Of a DNA stretch of 64,000 bases, positions 9,103 through 19,100 are shown piece by piece (position 1 is the first letter of the stretch; every line of letters starts with the position of its first letter). Below the pieces are notes generated by a model. That model did not search any database, had not been told where the DNA came from, and was given only the letters and a program-made list of their open reading frames with translations. A program made the translations under genes and the position numbers. This DNA is from Devosia sp. MC521 (lineage in GTDB: Bacteria; Pseudomonadota; Alphaproteobacteria; Rhizobiales; Devosiaceae), in contig NZ_CP059902.1 in assembly GCF_014127105.1 (NCBI RefSeq), forward strand, positions 1,583,001-1,647,000, given 5' to 3'.

Positions 9103-11151
9103 ATGATCATTCAAGCGATTGTTTTTCTTCCCCTCATTGGGGCGCTGATCGCCGGACTACTCGGTCGACAGATAGGCCACAGGGTCAGTGAATATCTAAC
9201 GACTGCACTGCTGCTGATCGCGGCCGTATTGAGTTGGATCGTCTTCATTCCGGTCGCCTTTGGCGACGGTTTGGTAGGCGCTGTGAGCGATGGCCACTCA
9301 TCTGTGGTCAAGGTTGAGGTCATGCGTTGGATCCAGGTCGGTGACATGGATCTGCGTTGGATCCTGCGTGTCGACACGCTCACGGCCATTATGCTGGTCG
9401 TCGTGAACACCGTTTCGGCCCTCGTGCACCTGTACTCGATTGGTTACATGCACGAAGATCCGCATCGTTCGCGCTTCTTCGCCTATCTCTCATTGTTCAC
9501 CTTCGCCATGTTGATGCTGGTGACAGCCGACAACTTCCTGCAGATGTTTTTTGGCTGGGAAGGCGTTGGTCTTGCGTCCTATTTGCTCATTGGTTTCTGG
9601 TACACTAAGCCAAGCGCAAATGCGGCCGCAATGAAGGCATTCGTGGTCAACCGTGTGGGTGACTTCGGCTTCGCGCTCGGCATTTTCGGTTCGTTCTTCG
9701 TGCTCGGTCACATCGATTTTGATGGTGCCTTCAACGCGGTCGGTGAGTTCGGAACTACCGGACTGCCAGTTTTCAACTTCTTGTCGTGGCAAGTCGACGC
9801 CATGACCGTGATCTGCCTGTTGCTCTTCGTTGGCGCGATGGGCAAGTCGGCGCAGTTCCTGCTTCACACCTGGTTGCCTGATGCGATGGAAGGTCCGACT
9901 CCTGTGTCGGCGCTTATCCACGCGGCAACCATGGTGACGGCTGGCGTGTTCATGGTCGCGCGTTTGTCGCCGATGTTTGAGACCTCGCCGACTGCGCTCA
10001 CAGTGATCATCGTCGTCGGTGCCATTACTGCTTTCTTTGCGGCCACGGTTGGTCTCGTTCAGAACGACATCAAGCGCGTCATCGCTTACTCGACCTGTTC
10101 GCAGCTCGGTTACATGTTTGTGGCGCTTGGGGTAGGGGCCTACTCGGCCGGTGTTTATCACCTCTTCACCCACGCCTTCTTCAAGGCTCTGCTGTTCTTA
10201 GGGGCTGGTGCGGTCATTCATGCCATGCACCACGAGCAGGACATGCGCTACATGGGTGGACTGCGGAAGAAGATCCCCATCACCTATTGGATGATGATGA
10301 TTGGTACTCTTGCGCTTACCGGTGTCGGCATTCCCGGCACAAACTTCGGCTTTGCAGGGTTCTTCTCGAAGGACGCCATCATCGAAAGCGCATACGCCTT
10401 CGGCGGCAACGTTGGGTCCTTTGCCTTCTGGATGCTCGTCATCGCGGCGCTGTTCACGAGCTTCTACTCGTGGCGCCTCGTTCACCTGACCTTCCATGGG
10501 TCGCCGCGTGAAAATCCACATGCGCACCACGACGATCATGCGCATGATGATCACCACGGCCACCATGGTTCCGCCTACGACAACGCCCATGAAGCGCCAA
10601 CTGTTATGCTTGTTCCGCTTTACGTTCTTGCCGTGGGCGCGGTATTGGCTGGCTTTGTGTTCTACGGAATGTTCTTCCACGACGTGGAGCATATCCAGCA
10701 CTTCTTCGCTGGCTCGATCTATGTCGATGAGCAGATTATTGACGATGCCCACCATGTTCCGACTTGGGTCAAGTGGAGCGCAACCATTGCAATGATCACC
10801 GGCTTCGTCGCCGCTTGGTACATGTACATCAAGCGCCCAGACATGCCGGGTCGTGTGGCTGCGACCAACCCAGGGCTTTACAAGTTCCTCTTGAACAAGT
10901 GGTACTTCGACGAGCTCTACAACTTCATTTTCGTACGACCGGCGGTTTGGATCGGTAACGCGGTCTGGAAGGGCTTTGACGATTGGCTGATCGACAGCAA
11001 ACTCACCGAAGGCCTGGGTCGTCGCGTGCAGAATGTCACCAGCTGGGTCGTTAAGCTCCAGTCCGGCTATCTTTATCACTATGCATTCGCGATGCTGATT
11101 GGTGTTGCCTTGCTGCTGACCTGGGCCATTACGGCCGGGGGGCTACTCTGA
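9103..11151 (+). CDS. nuoL: NADH-quinone oxidoreductase subunit L
   Basis: This 682-aa antiporter-like subunit lies at the far end of the membrane arm and carries one proton channel plus the long lateral helix. Family segments include [51 protein letters not shown] and the discontinuous-helix lysine region. A loop around residues 470-490 is strikingly rich in His and Asp (from the codons near 10519-10570), a feature noted separately. The stop overlaps the nuoM ATG. Confidence 0.97.
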   Translation: MIIQAIVFLPLIGALIAGLLGRQIGHRVSEYLTTALLLIAAVLSWIVFIPVAFGDGLVGAVSDGHSSVVKVEVMRWIQVGDMDLRWILRVDTLTAIMLVVVNTVSALVHLYSIGYMHEDPHRSRFFAYLSLFTFAMLMLVTADNFLQMFFGWEGVGLASYLLIGFWYTKPSANAAAMKAFVVNRVGDFGFALGIFGSFFVLGHIDFDGAFNAVGEFGTTGLPVFNFLSWQVDAMTVICLLLFVGAMGKSAQFLLHTWLPDAMEGPTPVSALIHAATMVTAGVFMVARLSPMFETSPTALTVIIVVGAITAFFAATVGLVQNDIKRVIAYSTCSQLGYMFVALGVGAYSAGVYHLFTHAFFKALLFLGAGAVIHAMHHEQDMRYMGGLRKKIPITYWMMMIGTLALTGVGIPGTNFGFAGFFSKDAIIESAYAFGGNVGSFAFWMLVIAALFTSFYSWRLVHLTFHGSPRENPHAHHDDHAHDDHHGHHGSAYDNAHEAPTVMLVPLYVLAVGAVLAGFVFYGMFFHDVEHIQHFFAGSIYVDEQIIDDAHHVPTWVKWSATIAMITGFVAAWYMYIKRPDMPGRVAATNPGLYKFLLNKWYFDELYNFIFVRPAVWIGNAVWKGFDDWLIDSKLTEGLGRRVQNVTSWVVKLQSGYLYHYAFAMLIGVALLLTWAITAGGLL

Positions 11152-12725
11152 TGACCTTTGCCAATTCTATTCTCACGATACTGACTTGGCTGCCGGCACT
11201 TGGCGCAGCCCTGCTCCTGCTCACGCCAAAGACCTCGGTCAGTGCGATCCGTTGGATCGCCTTGACCGTAACTCTTCTGGTTCTCGTCGGGGCGCTCGCG
11301 CTCTGGCAGAGCTTTGATACGTCAAACGCTGGTTTCCAATTCGTGGTCAACACCCCGTGGATCGGAGACAGCATTGGCTATCGCGTCGGCGTTGACGGCA
11401 TCTCGGTGCTGTTCGTCGTGCTAACCGCACTGCTTATGCCATTCGCCATTCTCGCGAGTTGGGAAGTAGATACCCGCGTCAAGGAATACATGCTTGTCTT
11501 CCTTGTGCTGGAAACGCTGATGATCGGGGTCTTCACGACCCTCGATCTGGCCATGTTCTACGTCTTCTTCGAAGGCACGCTGCTGCCGATGTTCCTGATC
11601 ATCGGCATCTGGGGCGGTTCGGCTCGCATTCAGGCGGCGTATAAGTTCTTCTTCTACACCTTCGTAGGCTCGGTCTTCATGCTTGTGGCTATGATGGCCA
11701 TGTATTGGGACGCAGGCACCACCGACATCATGGTTCTTCTGAACCACGGCTTCCCGTCGGAAATGCAGCCTTGGCTCTGGATTGCCTTCTTCGCATCCCT
11801 GGCTGTGAAAATGCCAATGTGGCCGTTCCACCGTTGGTTGCCGGAAGCGCACGTGCAGGCACCAACAGCCGGTTCTGTCATTCTGGCGGCAATCCTTCTG
11901 AAACTTGGCGGTTACGGCTTCCTCCGTTTCTCCCTCCCAATGTTCCCCGAGGCTTCGGCTCAGTTCGCGAATTTTGTCTTCATTCTCTCGGTTGCTGCAA
12001 TCATCCTGACCTCACTGGTCGCATTGGTTCAGACCGACATTAAGAAACTGATCGCTTACTCTTCCGTGGCGCACATGGGCTTTGTCACCATGGGCATCTT
12101 TGCTGGCAACGCTCTGGGTATCCAAGGCGCCATGTTCCAGATGATTTCGCACGGCTTTGTTTCCGGCGCGCTCTTCCTCTGCGTAGGCGTCATTTATGAT
12201 CGCATGCACACCCGGGAGATCTCAGCTTATGGTGGTCTCGTCGAACGCATGCCGCGTTACGCCTTTGCTTTCATGGTCTTCACCATGGCCAATGTTGGCC
12301 TCCCGGGTACTTCTGGTTTCGTCGGTGAATTCCTCACCATGGTCGGCGTGTTCCAGGTCAACACTTGGGTTGCTTTCGGTGCTGCAACTGGCGTCATCTT
12401 CTCGGCCGCCTATGGCCTGTGGCTCTATCGCCGGGTAATTTTCGGCGCGTTGACGAAGGATAGTCTCAAGGGAATCTTGGACCTCAACCTGCGCGAAAAG
12501 ATCATGCTTTACCCCATGATCGTGCTCACGCTGGTGTTCGGTTTCTATCCTGCACCAATCCTCGACACGACCGCAGCGGCCGTGGACAAACTTGTGGCGC
12601 AGTATTCGACCGCCGTTGGCCGTGATGTGGCCGTGGATCAGGCCGATGCGCGTGTCACCCTGGACTATGTAGCACCCGCAGATGGTGCCGCTGAACCGGC
12701 TCCGGCCGCCTCAGCATCGCACTAG
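11151..12725 (+). CDS. nuoM: NADH-quinone oxidoreductase subunit M
   Basis: This 524-aa antiporter-like subunit pumps protons in the membrane arm. It has the family sequences [19 protein letters not shown] with the conserved glutamate, [20 protein letters not shown], and the [17 protein letters not shown] helix. It begins inside the nuoL stop. The last ~30 residues are Ala/Pro-rich and acidic, a species-specific tail. Confidence 0.97.
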   Translation: MTFANSILTILTWLPALGAALLLLTPKTSVSAIRWIALTVTLLVLVGALALWQSFDTSNAGFQFVVNTPWIGDSIGYRVGVDGISVLFVVLTALLMPFAILASWEVDTRVKEYMLVFLVLETLMIGVFTTLDLAMFYVFFEGTLLPMFLIIGIWGGSARIQAAYKFFFYTFVGSVFMLVAMMAMYWDAGTTDIMVLLNHGFPSEMQPWLWIAFFASLAVKMPMWPFHRWLPEAHVQAPTAGSVILAAILLKLGGYGFLRFSLPMFPEASAQFANFVFILSVAAIILTSLVALVQTDIKKLIAYSSVAHMGFVTMGIFAGNALGIQGAMFQMISHGFVSGALFLCVGVIYDRMHTREISAYGGLVERMPRYAFAFMVFTMANVGLPGTSGFVGEFLTMVGVFQVNTWVAFGAATGVIFSAAYGLWLYRRVIFGALTKDSLKGILDLNLREKIMLYPMIVLTLVFGFYPAPILDTTAAAVDKLVAQYSTAVGRDVAVDQADARVTLDYVAPADGAAEPAPAASASH

Positions 12726-12734
12726 GAGACTGAC

Positions 12735-14180
12735 GTGAACTCAGACATTACCGATTTCGCGAGCCTTGCTCCTGCCTACCCAGAGATGATCATCTCGGTC
12801 GGCGTGCTGGTGCTGTTGCTCTTGGGCGTGTTCGTCAACAAGGAGCGGTCCGCACTGGTCTCTTGGCTGGCAATTGCTTTGCTCGCCGGGACTGCGCTCT
12901 TAACAGCGTTCCAGAACGCCGATGGTATCGTCTTCAATGGCCTCTTCATGGCCGACAGTTTTGGTCGGTTCATGAAGGTTCTGGTGCTTGGCTCGTCCGC
13001 TTTGGCGCTGGTGTTGGCCGTGTCTAACGCCGAAGAGAACGGTGTCCATAAATACGAATATTCTATTCTGGCGGTTCTTGCGACGCTGGGCATGATGATC
13101 ATGGTTTCAACCAATGATCTGATGTCGCTCTACATTGGTCTCGAGCTGCAGGCACTTTCCATCTACGTGATGGCAGCGATCAAGCGCGACGATCCACGTG
13201 CGTCCGAAGCGGGCCTGAAATATTTCGTTTTGGGCGCTCTGTCTTCGGGGATGCTGCTCTACGGCGCGTCGCTGATTTACGGCTTTACCGGCCATACCAA
13301 TCTGCAGGAAATCGTCCGCGCCATAGCCATCGAAGGCCGTTCCATCGGTCTTATCTTTGGCGTTGTCTTTGTGCTGGCAGGCATTGCCTTCAAAATTTCG
13401 GCCGTGCCATTCCACATGTGGACCCCCGACGTCTACGAAGGTGCACCGACACCAGTTACCGCCTTCATGGCGATGGCGCCAAAGGTGGCAGCAATGTCGC
13501 TCATGATCCGCCTCGTCGTCGACGCATTCTCGCCCATCACTGCCGACTGGCAGCAGATCGTTATCTTCCTCTCGATCGCCTCGATGGTCCTCGCGGCTTT
13601 TGCAGCGATCGGCCAGAAGTCTCTTAAGCGCCTTATTGCATATTCTTCGATTGGCCACGTTGGCTTTGCCCTGGTTGGCCTTTCGTCGGGTTCGCAGGTC
13701 GGCGTTGAGGGTGTGGCAATTTACATGGCGATCTATGTGTTGATGTCTGTGGGTCTTTTTGCCTGCATTCTGTCACTGCGTACAGATAAGGGCTATGTCG
13801 AAAGCATCGAAGATCTCGCTGGTGCAGCACAGACGCGTCCCTATGTGGCGGCTGTAATGCTGATAATCATGTTCTCTCTGATCGGCCTCCCGCCGCTCGC
13901 AGGGTTCTTTGCCAAGTGGCATGTCTTCCTTGCTGCTGTTGAAGCAGGGTTCTTCGTCTTGGCCGTGGTCGGTGTTCTGGCTTCGGCCGTCAGCGCCTAC
14001 TATTATCTTCGTGTGGTCAAGACGATGTATTTTGATGAGCCCAAGCACCAGTTCGCTGCCGTGCCTAATGAACTCAACATCATTCTCGGTGTCAGCGCCT
14101 TCCTGCTGGTGACGTACTACTTCATCCTTGGCAATCCGCTCACCTCTGCTGCGCAGACGGCCGCGGGCAGCCTGTTCTAG
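12735..14180 (+). CDS. nuoN: NADH-quinone oxidoreductase subunit N (GTG start)
   Basis: This 481-aa antiporter-like subunit sits next to NuoK and is the third proton pump of the membrane arm. Conserved parts include LYIGLELQALSIYVMAA, FKISAVPFHMWTPDVYEGAPTP and RLIAYSSIGHVGFALVG. The start is GTG at 12735, preceded by AGGAGACTGAC; no ATG nearby gives the expected N-terminus. It is the last nuo gene. birA follows with no gap, so the transcript probably continues. Confidence 0.96.
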   Translation: MNSDITDFASLAPAYPEMIISVGVLVLLLLGVFVNKERSALVSWLAIALLAGTALLTAFQNADGIVFNGLFMADSFGRFMKVLVLGSSALALVLAVSNAEENGVHKYEYSILAVLATLGMMIMVSTNDLMSLYIGLELQALSIYVMAAIKRDDPRASEAGLKYFVLGALSSGMLLYGASLIYGFTGHTNLQEIVRAIAIEGRSIGLIFGVVFVLAGIAFKISAVPFHMWTPDVYEGAPTPVTAFMAMAPKVAAMSLMIRLVVDAFSPITADWQQIVIFLSIASMVLAAFAAIGQKSLKRLIAYSSIGHVGFALVGLSSGSQVGVEGVAIYMAIYVLMSVGLFACILSLRTDKGYVESIEDLAGAAQTRPYVAAVMLIIMFSLIGLPPLAGFFAKWHVFLAAVEAGFFVLAVVGVLASAVSAYYYLRVVKTMYFDEPKHQFAAVPNELNIILGVSAFLLVTYYFILGNPLTSAAQTAAGSLF

Positions 14181-15002
14181 GTGGCTCAGTTCTATCTGGG
14201 CGAAAAGGCCCGTTCAGCCGGCTATCGGCTAACGGGCTTTGACACTATCGGGTCCACAAATTCGGAAGCGCTCGCAGCGGCAGCTGCGGGCGATTTTGGT
14301 GGACACTGGTTCGCTTCACTACATCAATCCGCAGGGCGCGGGCGTCGTGGGCGAGAATGGTTCAATCCCTCCGGCAACCTTGCCGCTAGCCTGCTCATTA
14401 TTCCTGATGCTGAACCAGATCAGATCGCCACACTCGGCTTTGTCGCCGGCGTGGCTATCGCCAGCGCATTGGATGGAATTTTGCCTCAGGGTGTTGTGAA
14501 AACCGAGAGCCATAGCGAAAATTTTGGGGAGCAAGTCGCGCTGAAATGGCCAAATGATGTGTTGGCTGGCGGCTCCAAACTCTGCGGTATTCTTCTGGAG
14601 GCGTGTAAAACGCCGTCCGGTCAGACCGCTGTTGTCATTGGTTGCGGAGTAAATGTTGTCGCGGCACCCCAAGGTGTGCCATACGCTACAGCGTCTCTTG
14701 CAGGCTTGGGATATGTCCGTAGCGCCGAAGACGTGCTTGCGGCTCTATCCGATGCTTGGGTAGGGGCCTTTGCAATCTGGGATGATGGTCGCGGTACGGC
14801 GGCGGTTCTGGAAAAATGGCGTCAATCTGCTGCTGGAATCGGCGGCCCAATCACTGTCCAACAAGACGGCGCAGTGCGACGTGGAATATTTGAGACCATC
14901 GACTCCACAGGTCGATTGATCATGCGCGACGACGACGGCGCGCGGATCACCATCACTGCGGGCGATGTGCATTTTGGGGCAACGGCCAGCGCCCGAAGCT
15001 GA
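14181..15002 (+). CDS. birA: Biotin--[acetyl-CoA-carboxylase] ligase (GTG start)
   Basis: This 273-aa enzyme activates biotin as biotinyl-AMP and attaches it to the biotin carrier of acetyl-CoA carboxylase. It has the catalytic loop GRGRRGREWFNPSGNL and the KWPNDVLAGGSKLCGILLE segment of the catalytic core, then a small C-terminal SH3-like domain. There is no N-terminal helix-turn-helix, so it is the monofunctional type without repressor activity. GTG at 14181 abuts the nuoN stop directly. The position after nuoN is conserved in this order. Confidence 0.93.
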   Translation: MAQFYLGEKARSAGYRLTGFDTIGSTNSEALAAAAAGDFGGHWFASLHQSAGRGRRGREWFNPSGNLAASLLIIPDAEPDQIATLGFVAGVAIASALDGILPQGVVKTESHSENFGEQVALKWPNDVLAGGSKLCGILLEACKTPSGQTAVVIGCGVNVVAAPQGVPYATASLAGLGYVRSAEDVLAALSDAWVGAFAIWDDGRGTAAVLEKWRQSAAGIGGPITVQQDGAVRRGIFETIDSTGRLIMRDDDGARITITAGDVHFGATASARS

Positions 15003-15077
15003 CCATAACGAGGTGCGAAGCGACCGACGGCCAGAGTTCGTTCGGCGTCACAGCGCTCAATAAAGGAATAAGAACCC

Positions 15078-16751
15078 ATGGCGAAGAACCAACGGGATGA
15101 ACTCGTATTTGTGCCGCTCGGTGGCGTTGGCGAGATTGGTATGAATATGGCTGCTTATGGCTTCGGCCCTGAGCGCTCCCGGAAGTGGATCGTCGTGGAC
15201 TGTGGCGTAAGCTTCGGTGGTCCGGAGTTGCCGGGCATTGAGCTGATTATGGCCAACCCGGAATTTCTGGAAGAGAACGCCGACGACGTTCTGGCTCTAA
15301 TCCTCACCCATAGCCACGAAGATCACTACGGCGCGGTGCTTGATCTGTGGCCCGTCTTTGACAAGCCGGTTTATGCAACACCATTCACAGCGGCCATGCT
15401 GGCCGCCAAGCGGGCAGGGGATGGCATTGTCGAAAACGTCGACATCTCCATCATGCGCCCGGGCAAAGCGTTCCAAGTTGGCCCTTTCACCATTGAGCCG
15501 ATCAACGTAGCGCACTCAATTCCAGAGTCGAACGCACTACTGATCACCACCCCAGTTGGTCGTGCCCTGCATACTGGTGACTGGAAGCTTGATCCAACCC
15601 CAGTGCTCTCTGCACCGACCGATTTTGATCGCCTGCAGTCACTCCGCAACGACAGCGAACTGCCGCTGGCGCTCGTCTGTGACTCGACCAATGCGATGAA
15701 GGAAGGCGAAAGCCCCTCCGAGCAGGAAATCGGCGAGAACCTCGAAAAGCTCATTCTCGACGCTCCCCATCGTGTGTGCGTCACCACTTTCGCGTCAAAC
15801 GTTGGGCGTGTGGTTTCGATCGTGCGCGCGGCCCATAAGGCAGGCCGTGAAGTTGTCCTCTCGGGTCGTTCGCTCCACCGCATCATGGGTATTGCCCGTG
15901 AACTGGGAATGCTGGAAGGCATTCCGACGTTGCACGATCAGGACATGTATCGCTCGATCCCGCGCGACAAATGCGTTCTCATCTGCACGGGTTCACAGGG
16001 CGAGGCGCGCGCCGCTATTGCTCGCATTGCGCGTGGCGATCACCCGGTTATCGACCTCAACGCTGGCGACCGGATGATCTTCTCGTCTTGGGCCATTCCG
16101 GGCAATGAGCGCGAAGTCATCGACATTCAGAACCTGCTTATCGATAAGGGCGTGGAACTGATCACCGCCAATGACGCGCTTGTTCACGTTACAGGCCACC
16201 CGCGCCGTGGCGAACTCAAGAAGCTCTATTCTTGGGTCAAGCCGGAAGTGCTCGTTCCAGTTCACGGTGAAGCTATGCACTTGGCTGCGCATGCTAAGTT
16301 GGGTCGCGCCGAAGGCATTCCCAATGTTTGCGAAGCGCGCAATGGCGATATGGTGCGGCTCTTCCCTGACCCACTTACTATGCCGGCAGAAGTGCGCGTC
16401 GGCGAACTGTACCTCGATGGTCTAGTGCTCTGTACCCCTGACGAGTCGGGTGTCAAAGGGCGCCGCCGCTTGTCCTTCGGTGGTATGATCATCGTCAGCA
16501 TGGCCGTGAACAACAACGGTCAGGTTGTCTCCGGACCCGACATTGTCATCGAAGGCCTGCCGGAAACTGACGAAGAGTCCATTGGCGAACTCGTGCACGA
16601 CACCGTTCACGGCGTTATCAATTCAATGCCTCCAAAGCGTCGCCGGGATACAGAGATTTTGAACTCGGCCTTGTTCAAGGGTATACGCGGGGAAGTGAAC
16701 GCGTTCTGGGGCCGTAAGCCAAACGTTTCGATCTTCGTACACCGCGTGTAA
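15078..16751 (+). CDS. rnj: Ribonuclease J
   Basis: This 557-aa metallo-beta-lactamase/beta-CASP RNase has 5'-3' exo- and endonuclease activity in RNA turnover. The zinc motif is seen as LTHSHEDHYGA near residue 75, the GxxH site as HTGDWKLD, and the beta-CASP segment ends in VHVTGHPRRGELKKLY. The C-terminal oligomerisation domain is present. AAGGA precedes the ATG at 15078. In this order rnj commonly follows birA. Confidence 0.95.
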   Translation: MAKNQRDELVFVPLGGVGEIGMNMAAYGFGPERSRKWIVVDCGVSFGGPELPGIELIMANPEFLEENADDVLALILTHSHEDHYGAVLDLWPVFDKPVYATPFTAAMLAAKRAGDGIVENVDISIMRPGKAFQVGPFTIEPINVAHSIPESNALLITTPVGRALHTGDWKLDPTPVLSAPTDFDRLQSLRNDSELPLALVCDSTNAMKEGESPSEQEIGENLEKLILDAPHRVCVTTFASNVGRVVSIVRAAHKAGREVVLSGRSLHRIMGIARELGMLEGIPTLHDQDMYRSIPRDKCVLICTGSQGEARAAIARIARGDHPVIDLNAGDRMIFSSWAIPGNEREVIDIQNLLIDKGVELITANDALVHVTGHPRRGELKKLYSWVKPEVLVPVHGEAMHLAAHAKLGRAEGIPNVCEARNGDMVRLFPDPLTMPAEVRVGELYLDGLVLCTPDESGVKGRRRLSFGGMIIVSMAVNNNGQVVSGPDIVIEGLPETDEESIGELVHDTVHGVINSMPPKRRRDTEILNSALFKGIRGEVNAFWGRKPNVSIFVHRV

Positions 16752-16758
16752 CTTTATG

Positions 16759-16793
16759 TCGCTGCCCCGGCTCTGGGGCAGCGATCTGCTTTT
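16759..16793 (+). terminator. Rho-independent terminator after rnj
   Basis: A 10-bp perfect stem (TCGCTGCCCC / GGGGCAGCGA, 16759-16784) with a six-base loop lies seven bases after the rnj stop and is followed by TCTGCTTTT. The T-run is offset by four bases, so termination may be partial before the next gene. Confidence 0.65.
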
Positions 16794-16850
16794 GGGGTAT
16801 GATATCTCCCACTAAGCCTTTCTTCTGCTCTCGGACACGGATATCTCGCC

Positions 16851-17102
16851 ATGCAAATCGGCTCCTTACTCGCAATTTACTTCGTGGCATGGTGGATCAT
16901 TTTCGTGGCGGTCGTGCCGATGGGCTCCACTAGCCTTCACGAGGTGGGCGCCAAGGTTGAGCCTGGGCATGAGCCAGGGTCGCCGGTGAAACTACAGCTG
17001 ATTAAGAAGGGCTTGCTCACCACCGTAATCGCGGCTTTCGTGACCGCAGGCCTGATCTACTTGATGACCCAGACCATTGTTGCCGACTATTGGAACCGCT
17101 GA
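16851..17102 (+). CDS. DUF1467 family small membrane protein
   Basis: This 83-aa protein has two predicted membrane helices (about residues 6-26 and 54-76) linked by a charged loop, ending in YWNR. It matches the DUF1467 family, which in Hyphomicrobiales is typically encoded just upstream of proS; its function is not known. The N-terminus and WWIIFVAVVPMGS segment are typical. In many relatives a methylmalonyl-CoA epimerase gene lies between rnj and this gene; none is present here. Confidence 0.88.
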   Translation: MQIGSLLAIYFVAWWIIFVAVVPMGSTSLHEVGAKVEPGHEPGSPVKLQLIKKGLLTTVIAAFVTAGLIYLMTQTIVADYWNR

Positions 17103-17750
17103 AGGCGTCACTTCGTCACTCGGCATCACAATCGTGTACTGCTTGGGGATTTCGCACACTACGTCCGGAATGATCCACGCAAAGTTATCGTAATTACAGA
17201 GCAGAAAATTGTAGCGCGTAACTGGAGCTTCCGGTGCGCGCTATTTTCTTTATCTCTGCCATCGGAATTGATCCCGCCTGCTGACTTCGCCATGCGATAG
17301 GGTATTGGCTGATTTAGCTTTTGTTAGGGAATTTCGGTGCGTGGCCGCTCGCCGCGCTAACGTCCCCTAGCATATATGCTGTCGATCATGAGAGAACGCT
17401 TTGGATGAGGTGTAGCAGCACACCGCGAACTGATGTGTCACATTAACTAAGCGTGATATCCTACTGTTCTGCAAACAAAAAAACAGGGCCAAAGGCCCTG
17501 TTGGAAAGAGTTTAATCGACAATACGTTGGTCTTAGGCACGCTAAAAAGCGGCGGCCAACGCTCCTCCCTTGACGCTGTCGACGTCCAGCGGTTTTATTC
17601 CGCCGTAATATTATTGTTACAGAGCCTAACAATAGAATTTCGTCCTGCCAAGTAAAATCTGCATAGCTTGCATGCTTGCATCGAATGGACGAACGGGGTT
17701 TGAGTGGGCATCAACAGAACCACGAGTCGAACAGCGTATTCGGAGTAGCT
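17103..17750. other. 648-bp gap between DUF1467 and proS without a convincing gene
   Basis: No reading frame here has coding character I trust. It contains a perfect 12-bp palindrome AGCATATATGCT (17369-17380), a leftward terminator (17474-17502), and a tandem CTTGCATG/CTTGCATC pair near 17667-17682 just ahead of proS. On the minus strand a 22-codon ORF (17262-17194) with a GGCGGGA-like site, followed in another frame by a longer open stretch to about 17103, could be the decayed end of an old gene, but I cannot name it. Confidence 0.4.
17474..17502 (-). terminator. Leftward rho-independent terminator with no upstream gene
   Basis: A 9-bp perfect stem (AACAGGGCC / GGCCCTGTT, 17482-17502) with an AAA loop is preceded on the plus strand by a seven-A run, so on the minus strand it is a classic hairpin followed by TTTTTTTG. 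No gene on the minus strand ends here. Any transcript it ends would come from the proS upstream region (about 17503-17750), so a small RNA is possible. Confidence 0.7.
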
Positions 17751-19100
17751 ATGCGCCTTTCCCGTTATTTCCTTCCGGTGCTGCGCGATGTGCCGAAGGA
17801 AGCCGAAATTGTATCGCATCGCTTGATGCTACGTGCAGGCATGATCCGTCAGCAGGCTTCTGGACTCTATTCCTGGCTGCCCGCAGGCTACAAGGTCCTG
17901 ATGAAGGTCCAGCGCATCATCGAAGAAGAACAGAACCGCTCGGGTGCTGTTGAGTTGCTGATGCCGACCATTCAGTCGGCCGACCTCTGGCGTGAGTCTG
18001 GTCGTTACGATGCGTATGGCAAAGAAATGCTGCGCATCGAAGACCGTCACGAGCGTGAATTCCTCTATGGGCCGACCAATGAGGAGATGGTCACGGACAT
18101 TTTCCGTACCTATGTGAAGTCATACAAGGATCTGCCGCTGAACCTCTACCACATCCAGTGGAAGTTCCGCGACGAAGTGCGCCCGCGTTTCGGCACCATG
18201 CGTAGCCGCGAGTTCCTGATGAAGGACGCCTATTCCTTCGATCTCGACAAGGACGCAGCGGTTGCCGCTTACGAACGCATGTTCGTGGCTTACCTGCGCA
18301 CCTATGCTCGCATGGGGCTGACCGCCATCCCGATGCGCGCCGACACCGGCCCAATTGGTGGCGATCTCTCGCACGAATGGATCATTTTGGCAGAAACTGG
18401 CGAAAGCCAGGTCTTCTGCCACGCCGACCTTCTGCAGAAGCCAATTCCGGGCAAGGACGTGGATTTCCGTGGCGACCTCAAGCCAATCTTCAACGATTGG
18501 ACTTCGCTCTACGCCGCGACCGAAGAAATGGTTGATCACGCCGAATACGAAGCCACTGTGCCGGAAGACAAGCGTGTCTCTGCCCGTGGTATCGAAGTTG
18601 GTCACATCTTCTATTTCGGCACAAAATACTCGGCCCCGATGAAGGCAAATGTCACCGGCCCGGACGGCAAGGACGTTACTGTGCACATGGGCTCGTACGG
18701 CATCGGCCTGACCCGCGTCGTTCCGGCGATAATCGAAGCTAACCACGACGAGAACGGCATCATCTGGCCGGTTTCTGTCGCCCCATTTGAAGCTGTGCTC
18801 ATCAACCTCAAAAAGGGTGACGCTGACACCGACGCCGCTTGCGACAAGCTTTATGAAGAGCTTAACGCTGCTGGCCTCGATATGCTCTATGATGATCGCG
18901 ATCAGCCAGCCGGCTCGAAGTTCGCGACTGCCGACTTAGTCGGCATTCCGTACCAGATCATTCTTGGACCGCGTGGCCTTAAAACCGGCGAAGTTGAGAT
19001 CAAGCATCGTAAGTCGGGCGAACGTGAGACGCTGCCAATCGCAGGAGCTGTTGAGCGCCTCGTTAGCCTTATTGTACCGCAGCGGATGACCGACATTTGA
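17751..19100 (+). CDS. proS: Prolyl-tRNA synthetase
   Basis: This 449-aa class II synthetase charges tRNA-Pro. It is the short, alphaproteobacterial type without the long editing insertion. Motif 2 is in [27 protein letters not shown] (interior), and motif 3 is near [14 protein letters not shown]. The open frame starts earlier at 17676, but ATG 17751, preceded by CGGAGTAG, gives the standard N-terminus [13 protein letters not shown]. The lolC start overlaps its stop. Confidence 0.95.
   Translation: MRLSRYFLPVLRDVPKEAEIVSHRLMLRAGMIRQQASGLYSWLPAGYKVLMKVQRIIEEEQNRSGAVELLMPTIQSADLWRESGRYDAYGKEMLRIEDRHEREFLYGPTNEEMVTDIFRTYVKSYKDLPLNLYHIQWKFRDEVRPRFGTMRSREFLMKDAYSFDLDKDAAVAAYERMFVAYLRTYARMGLTAIPMRADTGPIGGDLSHEWIILAETGESQVFCHADLLQKPIPGKDVDFRGDLKPIFNDWTSLYAATEEMVDHAEYEATVPEDKRVSARGIEVGHIFYFGTKYSAPMKANVTGPDGKDVTVHMGSYGIGLTRVVPAIIEANHDENGIIWPVSVAPFEAVLINLKKGDADTDAACDKLYEELNAAGLDMLYDDRDQPAGSKFATADLVGIPYQIILGPRGLKTGEVEIKHRKSGERETLPIAGAVERLVSLIVPQRMTDI

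Noticed and set aside
17447..17632. 61-codon minus-strand ORF across the orphan terminator
   Set aside because: It reads through the intrinsic terminator hairpin and has no ribosome binding site or recognisable sequence.
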